Assembly: GCF_019242955.1 (NCBI RefSeq)
Contig: NZ_CP066129.1
Location: 1,860,001-1,924,000 of the forward strand
Reading direction: 5' to 3'
Source: Morganella morganii
Lineage (GTDB): Bacteria; Pseudomonadota; Gammaproteobacteria; Enterobacterales; Enterobacteriaceae
Length of the DNA: 64,000 nt
Shown piece by piece: positions 37,761-48,603 of the stretch (its first letter is position 1; each line of letters begins with the position of its first letter). The translations under genes were made by a program, and so were the position numbers. Below the pieces are notes generated by a model, which ran no database searches, had not been told where the DNA came from, and worked only from the letters and a program-made list of their open reading frames with translations.

Positions 37761-38843
37761 ATGAAGCCTTCTATTGTCGCAAAACTGGAAGCATTGAAAG
37801 AACGTTATGAAGAAATTCAGGCGCACCTTGCGGACGCCGATGTTATCGCTGATCAGAATAAATTCCGTGCTCTGTCGAAAGAATATGCGCAGCTGACTGA
37901 CGTTGCGAAATGTTTTGAAGCCTGGCAGACCATTCAGGATGATATCGAAACCGCGCAAATGCTTCTTGATGATCCTGAAATGAAGGAGATGGCACAGGAA
38001 GAGCTGAAAGACGCAAAACTGCGGAATGAAACCTTAGAGCAGGAATTACAGGTCTTATTACTGCCGAAAGATCCGGATGATGAACGCAACTGCTTCCTGG
38101 AAGTCCGTGCGGGCACCGGCGGTGATGAAGCGGCGCTGTTTGCCGGTGATCTGTTCCGGATGTACAGCCGTTATGCGGAATCACGCCGCTGGCGGATTGA
38201 GATTATGAACAGTAATGACGGCGAACACGGTGGTTATAAAGAAATCATCTTCAGAGTCACCGGTGAAAACGCATACGGTAATCTGAAGTTTGAATCCGGC
38301 GGTCACCGCGTGCAGCGTGTGCCGGAAACCGAATCCCAGGGACGTATCCACACCTCTGCCTGTACTGTCGCGGTACTGGCGGAAGTACCGGAAGCGGAAC
38401 TGCCGGATATCAGCCCGGCGGATCTGCGTATTGATACCTTCCGTTCATCCGGTGCCGGTGGTCAGCACGTTAACACCACGGACTCCGCTATCCGTATCAC
38501 CCATATTCCGACCGGGATTGTGGTGGAGTGCCAGGACGAACGTTCACAGCACAAAAACAAAGCCAAAGCTCTCTCAGTGCTGGCTGCACGTATCAAGGCA
38601 GCAGAAGAATCCCGCCGTCATGAGGCTGAAGCCTCTGAGCGTCGTAATCTGCTGGGTTCCGGCGACCGTTCGGATCGTATCCGCACGTATAACTTCCCGC
38701 AGGGGCGTGTGACCGATCACCGCATCAACCTGACGCTGTACCGTCTGGATGAAGTGATGGAAGGCAAGCTGGATGCACTGATCCAGCCGCTGGTGAATGA
38801 ATATCAGGCAGATCAGCTCGCGGCGCTGTCTGAGCAGGAGTGA
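37761..38843 (+). CDS. prfA: Peptide chain release factor 1
   Basis: 360 residues, standard for RF1, which reads UAA and UAG. The GGQ peptidyl-hydrolysis motif is in [20 protein letters not shown], and the stop-codon recognition region includes the PxT-type motif of RF1 within the superdomain after [18 protein letters not shown]. It begins 37 bp after hemA; its stop overlaps the prmC start (TGATG). PrmC methylates the GGQ Gln, so the gene pair is functional. Confidence 0.97.
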   Translation: MKPSIVAKLEALKERYEEIQAHLADADVIADQNKFRALSKEYAQLTDVAKCFEAWQTIQDDIETAQMLLDDPEMKEMAQEELKDAKLRNETLEQELQVLLLPKDPDDERNCFLEVRAGTGGDEAALFAGDLFRMYSRYAESRRWRIEIMNSNDGEHGGYKEIIFRVTGENAYGNLKFESGGHRVQRVPETESQGRIHTSACTVAVLAEVPEAELPDISPADLRIDTFRSSGAGGQHVNTTDSAIRITHIPTGIVVECQDERSQHKNKAKALSVLAARIKAAEESRRHEAEASERRNLLGSGDRSDRIRTYNFPQGRVTDHRINLTLYRLDEVMEGKLDALIQPLVNEYQADQLAALSEQE

Positions 38844-39679
38844 TGACGTTCCGGACATGGCTGGCGGAGGCTGTCAGCCGTTTAAGTCACAGCGACAGCC
38901 CGAAACGGGATGCGGAGATTCTGCTGACGTTTGTCACCGGCCGTACCCGCAGTTACATTATTGCGTTTGATGAAACCGCGCTCAGCGGGGATGAACAGCA
39001 ACGCCTTGAGGCGCTGCTCGTCCGCCGGGAGCAGGGCGAACCGGTAGCGTATATCACCGGTGTGCGTGAGTTCTGGTCACTGCCGCTGGAAGTTTCTCCC
39101 GCCACACTGATCCCGCGGCCGGATACCGAATGTCTGGTGGAGGCGGCACTGGAATTGTTACCGTCGTCATCCTGCGATATTCTGGATCTCGGTACCGGCA
39201 CCGGCGCCATCGCACTGGCTCTGGCTTCCGAACGGCCGGATTGTCATGTGACCGGGGCGGATATTCAGCCGGATGCGGTGGCACTGGCGCAGCGTAACGC
39301 TGCCCGCCTGGGACTGACAAATACAGCGTTTAAAGAAAGTCGCTGGTTTGCTTCACTGCCGATTCATCAATTTGCTATGATAGTGAGTAATCCCCCATAC
39401 ATTGATGAAAATGATGAGCATCTGGTGCAGGGGGATGTCCGTTTCGAGCCGCGCAGTGCGCTGGTCGCCCCGCAGAACGGTCTGGCCGATCTGGCGGAAA
39501 TTGCTGTGCAGTCCGTACATTATCTGACACCCGGCGGGTGGCTGATTGTGGAACATGGCTGGCGGCAGGGAGAGGCTGTCCGTGAACTGTTCCGGGAAAA
39601 CGGATTTTGCCGGGTGGAAACCCGCCGCGATTATGGCGGAAATGATCGGGTTACTTTAGGTCAACGGGAAGAGAAATGA
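38843..39679 (+). CDS. prmC: Release factor glutamine methyltransferase
   Basis: 278 residues. SAM-dependent enzyme that methylates the GGQ glutamine of RF1 and RF2. Motifs: ILDLGTGTGAIALALASERP (SAM loop) and the NPPYIDENDEH catalytic motif. ATG 38843 overlaps the prfA stop and has AGGAG upstream; a GTG three bases earlier is less likely. It overlaps the next gene by ATGA. E. coli has sirB2 between prmC and sirB1; here it is absent. Confidence 0.95.
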   Translation: MTFRTWLAEAVSRLSHSDSPKRDAEILLTFVTGRTRSYIIAFDETALSGDEQQRLEALLVRREQGEPVAYITGVREFWSLPLEVSPATLIPRPDTECLVEAALELLPSSSCDILDLGTGTGAIALALASERPDCHVTGADIQPDAVALAQRNAARLGLTNTAFKESRWFASLPIHQFAMIVSNPPYIDENDEHLVQGDVRFEPRSALVAPQNGLADLAEIAVQSVHYLTPGGWLIVEHGWRQGEAVRELFRENGFCRVETRRDYGGNDRVTLGQREEK

Positions 39680-40482
39680 AAAGCATTGCCGATTTTGAAT
39701 TCAATGGTGCGCCGTTACTGAACGGCATTATGTTAGTGCTGAAAACTGTCCGCCCTGATTTTGACCGGGAAAAGGCAGAAACACACATCAATGAACTTAT
39801 CCGCCAGACCCGTAAGCGCCTCCCGCCGCAGTCCGACGAACAGACCTGTTTACAGACACTGATTACCCTCTTTTATCATAAATGGCAGTTCGGTGGTGCC
39901 AGCGGTGTTTATTCACTGTCTGACACGCTGTGGCTGGACAATATGCTGCGCACACAGCGCGGTTCACCGGTTTCACTCGGCATCCTGTTCCTGCATATTG
40001 CACAGGCCATCGGTCTGCCGGTTGTGCCGGTGGTTTTCCCGACCCAGCTTATTCTGCGGGCGGATCTTGATGACGATACGCTGTTTATCAATCCGATTAA
40101 CGGCGATATTCTGGATCAGCACACGCTGGATGTCTGGATTAAAGGCACGGTCAGCCCGGCCCATCATCTCACCGGGGATGACCTTGAGGAAGCCGAAAAC
40201 AGCCATGTGGTGCGCAAATACCTCGACAGTATTAAAGTCGCGCTGATGGAAGAGAAAAAAATGGAGCAGGCACTGAAAGTCAGCGAAACCATTTTATTAT
40301 TTGACCCGGATGATCCGTATGAAATCCGTGACCGCGGGCTGATCTATGCCCAGCTGGATTGCAGTCATATCGCGATTTCCGATCTGAACTATTTTATTGA
40401 GCAATGTCCGCAGGACCCGGTATCGGAAATGATAAAAATGCAGATCCACACATACGAACAGCAGCATATCGTTCTGCATTAA
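39676..40482 (+). CDS. sirB1: SirB1/YchA family protein
   Basis: 268-residue cytoplasmic protein with an N-terminal transglutaminase-like domain (YHKWQFGGASGVYSLSDTLW, SPVSLGILFLHIAQAIGLPV) and C-terminal TPR-like helices (ILLFDPDDPYEIRDRGLIYA). It corresponds to E. coli SirB1 (YchA), of undefined function but always beside prfA-prmC-kdsA. Start overlaps prmC by four bases, so it is cotranslated. Confidence 0.92.
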   Translation: MKSIADFEFNGAPLLNGIMLVLKTVRPDFDREKAETHINELIRQTRKRLPPQSDEQTCLQTLITLFYHKWQFGGASGVYSLSDTLWLDNMLRTQRGSPVSLGILFLHIAQAIGLPVVPVVFPTQLILRADLDDDTLFINPINGDILDQHTLDVWIKGTVSPAHHLTGDDLEEAENSHVVRKYLDSIKVALMEEKKMEQALKVSETILLFDPDDPYEIRDRGLIYAQLDCSHIAISDLNYFIEQCPQDPVSEMIKMQIHTYEQQHIVLH

Positions 40483-40524
40483 TAAACTGATACCGGTTTA
40501 GTGATTTCCATAAACGCAATTTAA

Positions 40525-41400
<876 letters not shown>

Positions 41401-41406
41401 TTTCCG

Positions 41407-42309
41407 ATGCAGCTTCACACAGTCGTTAACATGTTCGGCGCTGATCTTCAGCGCCGTTATGGCGAAAAAATTCATAAAATCACCCTCCACGGCGGCTTCA
41501 GCTGCCCCAACCGTGACGGCACCCTCGGGCGCGGCGGTTGTACCTTCTGTAATGTGGCCTCTTTTGCGGATGAAAATGCACAGTATGATTCTATTGAGGA
41601 TCAGCTGAGTCAGCAGTCCGTCAAAATCACCCGCGCCAAACGTTATCTCGCGTATTTTCAGGCGTATACCAGTACGTATGCGGAAGTGGAACTGCTGCGA
41701 AAAATGTATGAGTCCGCACTGACACAGGCGGATGTGGTCGGATTATGTGTCGGCACCCGGCCGGATTGTGTACCGGAGGCGGTACTGGATCTGCTTCAGC
41801 ATTATCAGCAGCAGGGCTATGAAGTATGGCTGGAGCTGGGATTGCAGACCGCACATGATAAAACCCTGAAACGCATCAACCGCGGTCATGATTTTGCCTG
41901 TTATCAGGCAACGACCCGGGCGGCCCGCGAACGCGGACTGAAAGTGTGCTGTCACCTGATCAGCGGTCTGCCGGGAGAAACTGCCGCTGATAATCTCATC
42001 ACACTTGAGTGTGTGCTGGATACCGGGGTTGAGGGCATCAAACTGCATCCGCTGCATATTGTGGACGGCAGCACGATGGCAAAAGCCTGGCGGGCGGGGC
42101 GCTTACCCGTGATTTCGCTGGAAGAATATGTTGCCACTGCCGGAGAGATGATCCGCCACACGCCGCCGGACGTAATTTATCACCGAATCTGCGCCAGCGC
42201 ACGGCGTCCGACCTTACTGGCACCGGACTGGTGCAGCAACCGCTGGCTCGGTATGAACGGCCTGTGGCAGTATCTGCTGGCAAACGGCGGTCAGGGCAGC
42301 GCTCTCTGA
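41407..42309 (+). CDS. yhcC: TIGR01212-type radical SAM protein YhcC
   Basis: 300 residues. The radical-SAM cluster motif is CPNRDGTLGRGGCTFCN, with the widely spaced first Cys typical of YhcC. LGLQTAHDKTLKRINRGHDF and HPLHIVDGSTMAKAWRAGRL follow. The family is conserved in enterobacteria; its modification target is not established to my knowledge. It starts only 6 bp after kdsA, so it probably shares that transcript, whereas in E. coli yhcC is next to gltB. The stop codon lies within a 14-bp tandem repeat. Confidence 0.93.
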   Translation: MQLHTVVNMFGADLQRRYGEKIHKITLHGGFSCPNRDGTLGRGGCTFCNVASFADENAQYDSIEDQLSQQSVKITRAKRYLAYFQAYTSTYAEVELLRKMYESALTQADVVGLCVGTRPDCVPEAVLDLLQHYQQQGYEVWLELGLQTAHDKTLKRINRGHDFACYQATTRAARERGLKVCCHLISGLPGETAADNLITLECVLDTGVEGIKLHPLHIVDGSTMAKAWRAGRLPVISLEEYVATAGEMIRHTPPDVIYHRICASARRPTLLAPDWCSNRWLGMNGLWQYLLANGGQGSAL

Positions 42310-42348
42310 TTTACAATATCTGATTTACAATATCTGATTTGCAATATT
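42307..42348. repeat. 14-bp tandem repeat, three copies
   Basis: TGATTTACAATATC occurs twice and a third copy differs at two positions. The first TGA is the yhcC stop codon. It looks like a local slippage expansion at the 3' end of the gene. Confidence 0.85.
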
Positions 42349-42353
42349 CGCAA

Positions 42354-42803
42354 TCACAGCCAGCGTCGTGTCTGCTGGCAATATGCCGTCCATTCCTGTT
42401 TAAATTTTCCGGCAAGGAATTTCTCTTCCTGCGGGATGCTGAACAGATCGGTGATCAGCCAGAAAATCAGTCCGCCGATAAGAAAATAATAAGAATGGGT
42501 CAGCAGCGCAAACCCGGTACAGGCCGTGGTCAGTGCGAGATAAACCGGATTACGGGACAGCCGGAACGGCCCGCCGGTGATCAGATGCGTGGCTTCGCCG
42601 AGCGGGTTCGGCGTGGTGTTATGGCGGCGGAAATACACCAGTGACGCACCAATCCAGCCGAGGCTTTCCAGCCCGATCAGAATGGCTAAAATACCGCCCC
42701 ATCCGCTGAACTGAATAACCAGTGCATCTTTGGCATACAGCCAGGCGGCAGCAATGCCATTGATAATCAGCCAGTTAAGAAACGGAAGACGAAATACAGC
42801 CAT
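42354..42803 (-). CDS. Isoprenylcysteine methyltransferase-like membrane protein
   Basis: 149 residues with three to four membrane helices. The C-terminal half has the ICMT/PEMT pattern: GGPFRLSRNPVYLALTTACT, then IPQEEKFLAGKFKQEWTAYC with the catalytic-type EE dyad and SAM-binding region. Bacterial members methylate phospholipids, quinones or unknown small molecules; the substrate here is unknown. Convergent with yhcC, with no terminator visible in the 45-bp gap. Confidence 0.85.
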   Translation of the reverse strand: MAVFRLPFLNWLIINGIAAAWLYAKDALVIQFSGWGGILAILIGLESLGWIGASLVYFRRHNTTPNPLGEATHLITGGPFRLSRNPVYLALTTACTGFALLTHSYYFLIGGLIFWLITDLFSIPQEEKFLAGKFKQEWTAYCQQTRRWL

Positions 42804-42873
42804 GATTTTTCTCCGGTGCCGGATAAAGAAACGGCGGACTCTGCGCCCGCCGTGTATTCAGTATAACCTATTG

Positions 42874-44595
42874 TCATGCTTCAGAGGTCACACCGCTCAT
42901 CAGCCCCAGTTCAATCAGAGCCTTGCTGACTGACGGATAAAAACTGATTTTATTCTCAACCGGTACGATGCGTGCCCGCGCCAGGGTTTTCAGCGGCTGG
43001 AACGGAATATCAGTAACGACAATATGCGTGTCCACACCGGCTTCATCAATAAAACGGCGAAACGCTTTTAATCCGCCTGCATCCAGTACCGGCACCGCAT
43101 CCCATTGCATCACAATCGTGTGATAGCCGGTACTTTTGACTTTCAGGTCATCAAAAATCCGTTCCGCGGCAGCAAAGAACAGCGGGCCGTTAATACGGAC
43201 AACCAGCAGACCTTTATCGTGATCAGTATAAGAGGATTCACTCAGGCGCGTCATATTAGCGATACGGCGCATAAACAGCAGTGAAGCCAGCACAATCCCG
43301 ACACTGATGGCGATCACCATATCAAACAGCACGGTGAGGCTCAGGCACAGCAGCAGCACGATAATATCGTCTTTCGGTGCGCGGCGGATAAGCTCAATCA
43401 CTTTTGCTGCTTCACTCATATTCCAGGCCACCATCAGCAGCAGGGCTGACATCGCGGCCAGCGGCAGATAAGAGAGCAGTGGTGCCAGAACCAGCAGGGT
43501 CAGCAGAACCAGCAGGGAGTGGATAATGGCCGAGACAGGCGATGTGGCTCCGGCGCGCACGTTAGCGGCAGAGCGGGCAATCGCGGCAGTGGCGGTGATA
43601 CCGCCGAAAAACGGCGCGGTGATATTACCCAGCCCCTGACCCAGCAATTCCCCGTTAGAGTTATGCTTCTTGCCGGTCATCCCGTCGAGCACGACGGCAC
43701 AAAGCAGCGATTCAATCGCGCCGAGCATTGCCATCGAAAACGCCGCAGGCATCAGTGCTGTAATCGTGGCCCAGCTGAATACAAATTCTTTGCCGTCCGG
43801 GGTCGGTAAATTCCACGGCAGGATAAATTGCGGCAGAATCGGCGGGATACCCGCGCCCTGCGTGCCGTCCGCCAGGGTATAACTGAAGCGGGAACCGATG
43901 GTGGCGGCGTCCATACCGAACATTGACAGCAGCAGCATGACCAGCATCCCGGCAATCACGGCGGGCAGGTGGCCGGGCAGGCGCAGTTTCAGTTTCGGCC
44001 AGTAGATCAGCACCAGCAGGGTGGTCACACCGATCAGGGTATCGGACAGATTAATGGTCGGCATCGCTTTAACGAGGGCGATCACCTTATCCACATAGTT
44101 TTCCGGCACATACGCCATGGTCAGGCCGAAAAAATCTTTCACCTGCATGGTGGCGATAGTGATCGCAATCCCCGAGGTGAAACCGAGCACCACGGAAATC
44201 GGAATATATTCAATGAGTTTACCGAAACGCGCGAGGCCCATCGCCAGCAGGATAATCCCGGACATCAGCGTGGCTATCAGTAAGCCGCCCAGTCCGAACT
44301 GCTGGGAAACGGGGTAGAGGATCACCACAAATGCTGCGGTTGGTCCTGAAACACTGAAACGGGAGCCACCGGTTACCGCAATGACAATACCGGCGATAGC
44401 GGCGGTATACAGACCATATTGCGGTGCCACACCACTGCCGATAGCCAGTGCCATGGCCAGCGGGATAGCAATAATCCCGACGGTGATACCGGCAATGGTA
44501 TCTTTTATCAGACGGGAAACGGAGTAAGGCTGTTTCCAGCATGAGTCAATTAATGCAGAAAAAAGAGATAATCCTTTAAATGTTGAAATTTTCAT
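42874..44595 (-). CDS. dauA: SulP-family C4-dicarboxylate transporter DauA
   Basis: 573 residues (E. coli DauA/YchM 559). Twelve or more membrane segments with the SulP signature [40 protein letters not shown] and [16 protein letters not shown], then a cytoplasmic STAS domain from about residue 445 ([34 protein letters not shown]). DauA imports succinate and other C4-dicarboxylates aerobically. In E. coli it lies between ychH and prs; here it has moved about 9 kb to beside the tRNA-Ser. Confidence 0.94.
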   Translation of the reverse strand: MKISTFKGLSLFSALIDSCWKQPYSVSRLIKDTIAGITVGIIAIPLAMALAIGSGVAPQYGLYTAAIAGIVIAVTGGSRFSVSGPTAAFVVILYPVSQQFGLGGLLIATLMSGIILLAMGLARFGKLIEYIPISVVLGFTSGIAITIATMQVKDFFGLTMAYVPENYVDKVIALVKAMPTINLSDTLIGVTTLLVLIYWPKLKLRLPGHLPAVIAGMLVMLLLSMFGMDAATIGSRFSYTLADGTQGAGIPPILPQFILPWNLPTPDGKEFVFSWATITALMPAAFSMAMLGAIESLLCAVVLDGMTGKKHNSNGELLGQGLGNITAPFFGGITATAAIARSAANVRAGATSPVSAIIHSLLVLLTLLVLAPLLSYLPLAAMSALLLMVAWNMSEAAKVIELIRRAPKDDIIVLLLCLSLTVLFDMVIAISVGIVLASLLFMRRIANMTRLSESSYTDHDKGLLVVRINGPLFFAAAERIFDDLKVKSTGYHTIVMQWDAVPVLDAGGLKAFRRFIDEAGVDTHIVVTDIPFQPLKTLARARIVPVENKISFYPSVSKALIELGLMSGVTSEA

Positions 44596-44822
44596 TTCCG
44601 GACAACTGTCACCTCTGAGTCATATGAAAAAAATAGGGAGACGCCAAAGCGCACTAGTGTACGCAAAACAGGGAGAGATTTAGCTGAGATACATCAAATG
44701 ACGTTGTATACAATAGCGGATATTAAAATAAAATCAAAAATATGAAGAAGTTAAGATGTAATAAAACAGGATATTCTGTTATTGACAGGGATAGCAGTAT
44801 AAAAAAAGAAAAGACAGAAACG

Positions 44823-44850
44823 AAAAAAGCCTGCTGATTGCTCAGCAGGC
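44823..44850 (-). terminator. tRNA-Ser terminator
   Basis: A perfect 9-bp stem (44829-44837 with 44842-44850) and six Ts on the minus strand, 13 bp after the tRNA 3' end. Confidence 0.92.
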
Positions 44851-44863
44851 TCTTCTCTTAAGA

Positions 44864-44953
44864 TGGCGGTGAGAGAGGGATTCGAACCCTCGATGCACTT
44901 TCGCGCATACACACTTTCCAGGCGTGCTCCTTCAGCCACTCGGACATCTCACC
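44864..44953 (-). tRNA. tRNA-Ser (anticodon GGA)
   Basis: 90-nt gene on the minus strand from GGTGAGATGTCC to the encoded 3' CCA. D arm GAGTGGCTGAAGG, anticodon loop CTGGAAA (anticodon GGA, reading UCC and UCU), a long variable arm with TGCGCGAAAGTGCA as usual for class II tRNA-Ser, and T arm GGGTTCGAATCCC. It aligns with E. coli serW/serX. It has its own promoter and terminator. Confidence 0.97.
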
Positions 44954-44997
44954 GGGGTACTGTTCGTTGCGTTGATATCTCGCTGCAACGGGGCGCT

Positions 44998-45026
44998 ACT
45001 ATAGGGGAAGCGGTGTAACCCGTCAA
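44998..45026 (-). promoter_or_regulatory. tRNA-Ser promoter
   Basis: TTGACG (45021-45026), 17-bp spacer, TATAGT (44998-45003), then a GC-rich discriminator (AGCGCCCCG), as expected for a stringently controlled stable-RNA promoter. The rest of 44954-45289 is A/T-rich and shows no gene; the ghrA promoter must be in it. Confidence 0.9.
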
Positions 45027-45289
45027 TACACTCTGTGAAAAAAAATGTGTTTTTCCGTTCGTTTAATTAAAAAAACAGCATATTGGTGATTAACATAGCG
45101 GTTTCAGTAAAAATACAGTACCGGCCGCATAAAAAGTGACCGGCAAATTTTTTTCAGCAGTAAATCATCTGCCGGAAAATTATGCAGGTCAGTTAACAAT
45201 AACAACATTTTAACGAGGTGAAAATCTCTCCGGGGCTTGAATTCTTTCCGTAATCCTATCAGGCTGGTAAAAAAACAGAGGAGCGCCGC

Positions 45290-46231
45290 ATGAATATTAT
45301 TTTCTACCATCCTTTTTTTGACTCAGAGCTGTGGATCAACGGCATGAAAAAACACCTGCCGCAGGCCGATATCCGTAAATGGGTGCCGGGTGATAACCAA
45401 CCGGCGGATTATGCGCTGGTGTGGTTGCCACCGCGTGAGTGCCTGGCGGGGCGGACGACGATGAAAGGTGTCTTTGCACTGGGTGCCGGCGTGGATGCCA
45501 TTCTGAAGCAGGAGCAGGCGAACCCGGGCACACTGCCTGCCGGGGTGCCGGTGATCCGCCTTGAAGATACCGGGATGGGGGCGCAGATGCAGGAGTACGC
45601 AGTTGCCAAAGCGCTGTGGTATTTCCGCAAAATGGATATTTATAAACGTCAGCAGGAGCAGCGTATCTGGAAAGCGCAACCGGCGTTTACGTTTGATGAG
45701 TTTGAAATCGGAGTGCTGGGAACCGGCGTTCTCGGCCGTTCAGTAGCGGAAAAACTCGCGGAGTTCGGATTTAAAGTCCATGGCTGGAGCCGGACACCGA
45801 AACAGATCCCGGGCGTAACCGGTTTCCACGGCAACGATCAGCTGGATGAATTCTTAAGTCACAGCCGTCTGCTGATCAACCTGCTGCCGGATACACCGCA
45901 GACGCGCGGTATCCTCAATCAGTCGCTGTTCAGTAAGCTGCCGCAGAGTTCTTACTTGATTAATCTGGCGCGCGGTTCCCATCTGGTGGATAACGATCTG
46001 CTCGAAGCGATTGATGACGGGCAGATTGCCGGTGCCAGCCTGGACGTCTTCGCCACCGAGCCGCTGCCGGAAATGCACCCGTTCTGGACACATCCGAGAG
46101 TGGATGTCACACCGCATATTGCCGCATTCACTATTCCGTCAGAGGCAATGAAAGCCATTGTCACCAATATTGAGCGGATTGAGCGGGGCGAAGCACCGCA
46201 CGGTGTGGTAAATATGGAGCTGGGGTATTAA
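45290..46231 (+). CDS. ghrA: Glyoxylate/hydroxypyruvate reductase A
   Basis: 313 residues, D-2-hydroxyacid dehydrogenase family, NADPH-dependent reduction of glyoxylate and hydroxypyruvate. N terminus MNIIFYHPFFDSELWINGMK; GIGAGVD-type substrate loop FALGAGVDAILKQEQ; Rossmann motif GVLGTGVLGRSVAEKLAEFG; catalytic Arg in INLARGSHLV, Glu in DVFATEPLPE and His in VTPHIAAFT. GAGGAG 6 nt before ATG. It is followed by ycdY; ycdX, which separates them in E. coli, is missing. Confidence 0.94.
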   Translation: MNIIFYHPFFDSELWINGMKKHLPQADIRKWVPGDNQPADYALVWLPPRECLAGRTTMKGVFALGAGVDAILKQEQANPGTLPAGVPVIRLEDTGMGAQMQEYAVAKALWYFRKMDIYKRQQEQRIWKAQPAFTFDEFEIGVLGTGVLGRSVAEKLAEFGFKVHGWSRTPKQIPGVTGFHGNDQLDEFLSHSRLLINLLPDTPQTRGILNQSLFSKLPQSSYLINLARGSHLVDNDLLEAIDDGQIAGASLDVFATEPLPEMHPFWTHPRVDVTPHIAAFTIPSEAMKAIVTNIERIERGEAPHGVVNMELGY

Positions 46232-46294
46232 TTCTTTACAGCGATAAAGACAATCCGGACAATAGCGGCAACTCAGTTAATAAGGATTTGAAGT

Positions 46295-46855
46295 ATGAAT
46301 GAATTTTCGCTGGTCTGCCGCCTGCTCGGAACCCTGTTTAACCGCGTGCCGGCTGATCCTGTGCTGGCACCGGTTCTGACGATGATTAAACAGGGGCAGC
46401 TGAAAGCTCACTGGCCGCTGGAACAGGATGCGCTGCTGACCAGACTGGCTGAGCATTGTGATACCGCTGAACTGACGGCGGATTATCAGCAGTTATTTAC
46501 TGACGGGGCGGTGGCTCAGCACCGGTCAGAGTATACCGGTGAACCGGAGAGTGAGGTGCGTCAGTTTCTCAGTGAACGCGGTATGCCGCTGACAGACGCC
46601 GTAACAGACAGCTTCGGTTCTCTGCTGCTGGCGGCATCCTGGCTGGAAGATCAGGCACAGGAAGATGAAGTCAGCGCCCAGACAGCGTTGTTCGCGGATT
46701 ATCTGCTGCCGTGGAGTGATGCATTCCTCGGGAAAGTTGAATCTCATGCACAACACGGGTTTTACCGCACGCTGGCGATCCTGACCCGCGAAGCATTGTC
46801 AGCATTGTATGAAGAATTGACTGAAGACGAAGAAGACGAAGAAAATAATGACTGA
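46295..46855 (+). CDS. ycdY: TorD/DmsD-family chaperone YcdY
   Basis: 186-residue, all-helical cytoplasmic protein with the TorD-family core (LTADYQQLFTDG, RQFLSERGMPLTDAVTDSFG, LLLAASWLEDQAQEDEVSAQ) and a very acidic tail. E. coli YcdY is a redox-enzyme-type chaperone that helps the zinc phosphatase YcdX; no ycdX is present here, so its client may be different or elsewhere. AAGGA precedes ATG. A strong terminator follows. Confidence 0.92.
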   Translation: MNEFSLVCRLLGTLFNRVPADPVLAPVLTMIKQGQLKAHWPLEQDALLTRLAEHCDTAELTADYQQLFTDGAVAQHRSEYTGEPESEVRQFLSERGMPLTDAVTDSFGSLLLAASWLEDQAQEDEVSAQTALFADYLLPWSDAFLGKVESHAQHGFYRTLAILTREALSALYEELTEDEEDEENND

Positions 46856-46883
46856 TATGTGACGTTGTCACGTGTTATTCCCG

Positions 46884-46908
46884 GCCCGGTCAGATGACCG
46901 GGCTTTTT
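46884..46908 (+). terminator. ycdY terminator
   Basis: GCCCGGT (46884-46890) pairs with ACCGGGC (46897-46903), and five Ts follow. It stands between convergent genes. Confidence 0.88.
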
Positions 46909-46917
46909 GTATCAGGC

Positions 46918-48231
46918 TCAGAACAACCCCAGAAACCAGCCTGCTGCCAGCGTGACAAAGCTGAACAGCCAGATCCAGAAGAAGGAGTAACGCAGATGGC
47001 GTCCCATATCCACACCGGCGATCCCCACTGCCAGCCAGACCGCAGGTGAAAACGGGCTGACAAACGTACCGGCGTTATTACCGATGGCCATGGCATACAC
47101 CACATCCGCCGGCGGGATACCTGCGGAAGCCACCACATCACGGACAATCGGCAGCAGCGCAAAATAATAGGCGTCGGTACTGGTAAATATATCCAGCGGC
47201 ACGCCAATCATCCCGATAATGATATGAAATTCAGAAGCCAGATGTTCCGGAATAATCAGCAGCAGGTCTTTGGCGACAGATTCCAGCATACCGCCTTTAT
47301 CCATAATTCCCAGAAATACCCCGGCAGAAAGAATAATTGCCGCCATAGATAATGCCTGCGGGGCATGATGGTTAATCGCCGCAACCTGGTCCTTTGGTTT
47401 CGGGTAATTGATGATAAGAGCGGCAGAAAGCGCCAGCATAAAAATATAGGGAGCGGCCAGCCACCCCAGTGCCAGACTGAGGATCGCCAGCAGGATCAGC
47501 AACATATTGATAAGGAACCGTTGTGGTTTTTCAGTACCCTGTTCGTTATCAGCCTCATCATACAGTTCAAGAAGAGAATCCTGTTCATACGGCGTGGTGC
47601 CGTATTGTGCTGCACGGGCGATACGGTGTTTTTCCCGCAGGCCGAACAGGGCGGCAACCAGCACCGATGCGGTAATACCGATGATTTGCACCGGGATCAG
47701 CGGCTGCCACAGAGCAGAGGCGGAAATACCGGTCACGGCTGATGCCCGGCCGAGCGGTCCGCCCCACGGCACCATATTCATGACCCCCATACTCATACAC
47801 ATCAGTAACAGCATCAGATACGGGCTCATACCCAGCCGCCGGTAGATGGGCAAAAATGCCGGAATGATAATCAGAAAAGTAGCCGCGCCGGAGCCGTCAA
47901 GATGAACAACGGCCGCCACCAGGGCCGTCACCATAGCCACAATGACCACACTTCCCCGCGTCAGCCCGATCATCAGGCGGATAAACGGATTGAAAATATG
48001 CAGATCTTTCATAATGCTGAAAAACAGAATGGCAAACAGAAACATCACCGCGACATTTGCGACTTTTTTGATGCCGTAATCAAAAAACGCGGTAATGTCA
48101 GTCAGGGAATAACCCGCCAGCAGGGCACCAAACAGGGGAATAACAGACATGGCAATAACAGGGCTGGTTTTTCCTGTCATCAGCAAAATAACAATCGTTA
48201 CGATGATCAGCAGTCCAATCAGTGTCAGCAT
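46918..48231 (-). CDS. CitMHS-family metal-citrate/H+ symporter
   Basis: 437-residue inner-membrane transporter with about twelve helices. Motifs: VVHLDGSGAATFLIIIPAFL, PWGGPLGRASAVTGIS, DKGGMLESVAKDLL and the C-terminal GNNAGTFVSPFSPAVWLAVG. These are the hallmark of the CitMHS family (Mg- or Ca-citrate uptake in Bacillus). The exact substrate is open. No citrate lyase genes or two-component genes lie beside it. Convergent with ycdY. Confidence 0.88.
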   Translation of the reverse strand: MLTLIGLLIIVTIVILLMTGKTSPVIAMSVIPLFGALLAGYSLTDITAFFDYGIKKVANVAVMFLFAILFFSIMKDLHIFNPFIRLMIGLTRGSVVIVAMVTALVAAVVHLDGSGAATFLIIIPAFLPIYRRLGMSPYLMLLLMCMSMGVMNMVPWGGPLGRASAVTGISASALWQPLIPVQIIGITASVLVAALFGLREKHRIARAAQYGTTPYEQDSLLELYDEADNEQGTEKPQRFLINMLLILLAILSLALGWLAAPYIFMLALSAALIINYPKPKDQVAAINHHAPQALSMAAIILSAGVFLGIMDKGGMLESVAKDLLLIIPEHLASEFHIIIGMIGVPLDIFTSTDAYYFALLPIVRDVVASAGIPPADVVYAMAIGNNAGTFVSPFSPAVWLAVGIAGVDMGRHLRYSFFWIWLFSFVTLAAGWFLGLF

Positions 48232-48603
48232 CAGATGATCCTTATCCGGAAATGATTATTTTCTGATGTTACTGAAATGAAGAAGCATGATGTTAAAAAT
48301 GTTTATGAATTGTGAAATATATCATCAAAAAAGGAGGCGGCAGATTCAGAAAAAAGCGGTCAATCACAAATTAATTTTATCTGCGACAGCAGATAAAACA
48401 GCATTTCATTCTTATTTTCGGGGAGAGTATTGCGGAAGTGTCAGAATCAGATGGCCCGGTATTTTTTCGTATGCTTTGAATTTTCGTCACATTCTTTTGC
48501 AGAACAGGAAAATAATACCGTTCCCGGCGGGATAGTTAAGGAACGGTATCATAATTTAGTGAATTAATAATTTACGGGCACAATTAAAAATTTTTATCAA
48601 AGG
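48232..48603. other. 372-bp gap between the citrate transporter and yceB genes
   Basis: A/T-rich. A basic 82-codon frame at 48287-48535 has no good ribosome site or recognisable content, so no gene is called. The only clear structure is the inverted repeat at 48515-48549. The promoter of the citrate transporter should be near 48240-48330. Confidence 0.5.
48515..48549 (-). terminator. Probable yceB terminator (10-bp inverted repeat)
   Basis: ATACCGTTCC (48515-48524) and GGAACGGTAT (48540-48549) form a perfect 10-bp stem with a 15-nt loop, 55 bp after the yceB stop. On the minus strand TATTTT follows the stem. Confidence 0.55.

Noticed and set aside
44751-44939. 62-codon ORF over the tRNA-Ser gene
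   Set aside because: Lies across the tRNA and its terminator; a chance frame.
48287-48535. 82-codon basic ORF in the citrate transporter-yceB gap
   Set aside because: No good ribosome site, unusual composition and a terminator-like repeat inside its 3' end.
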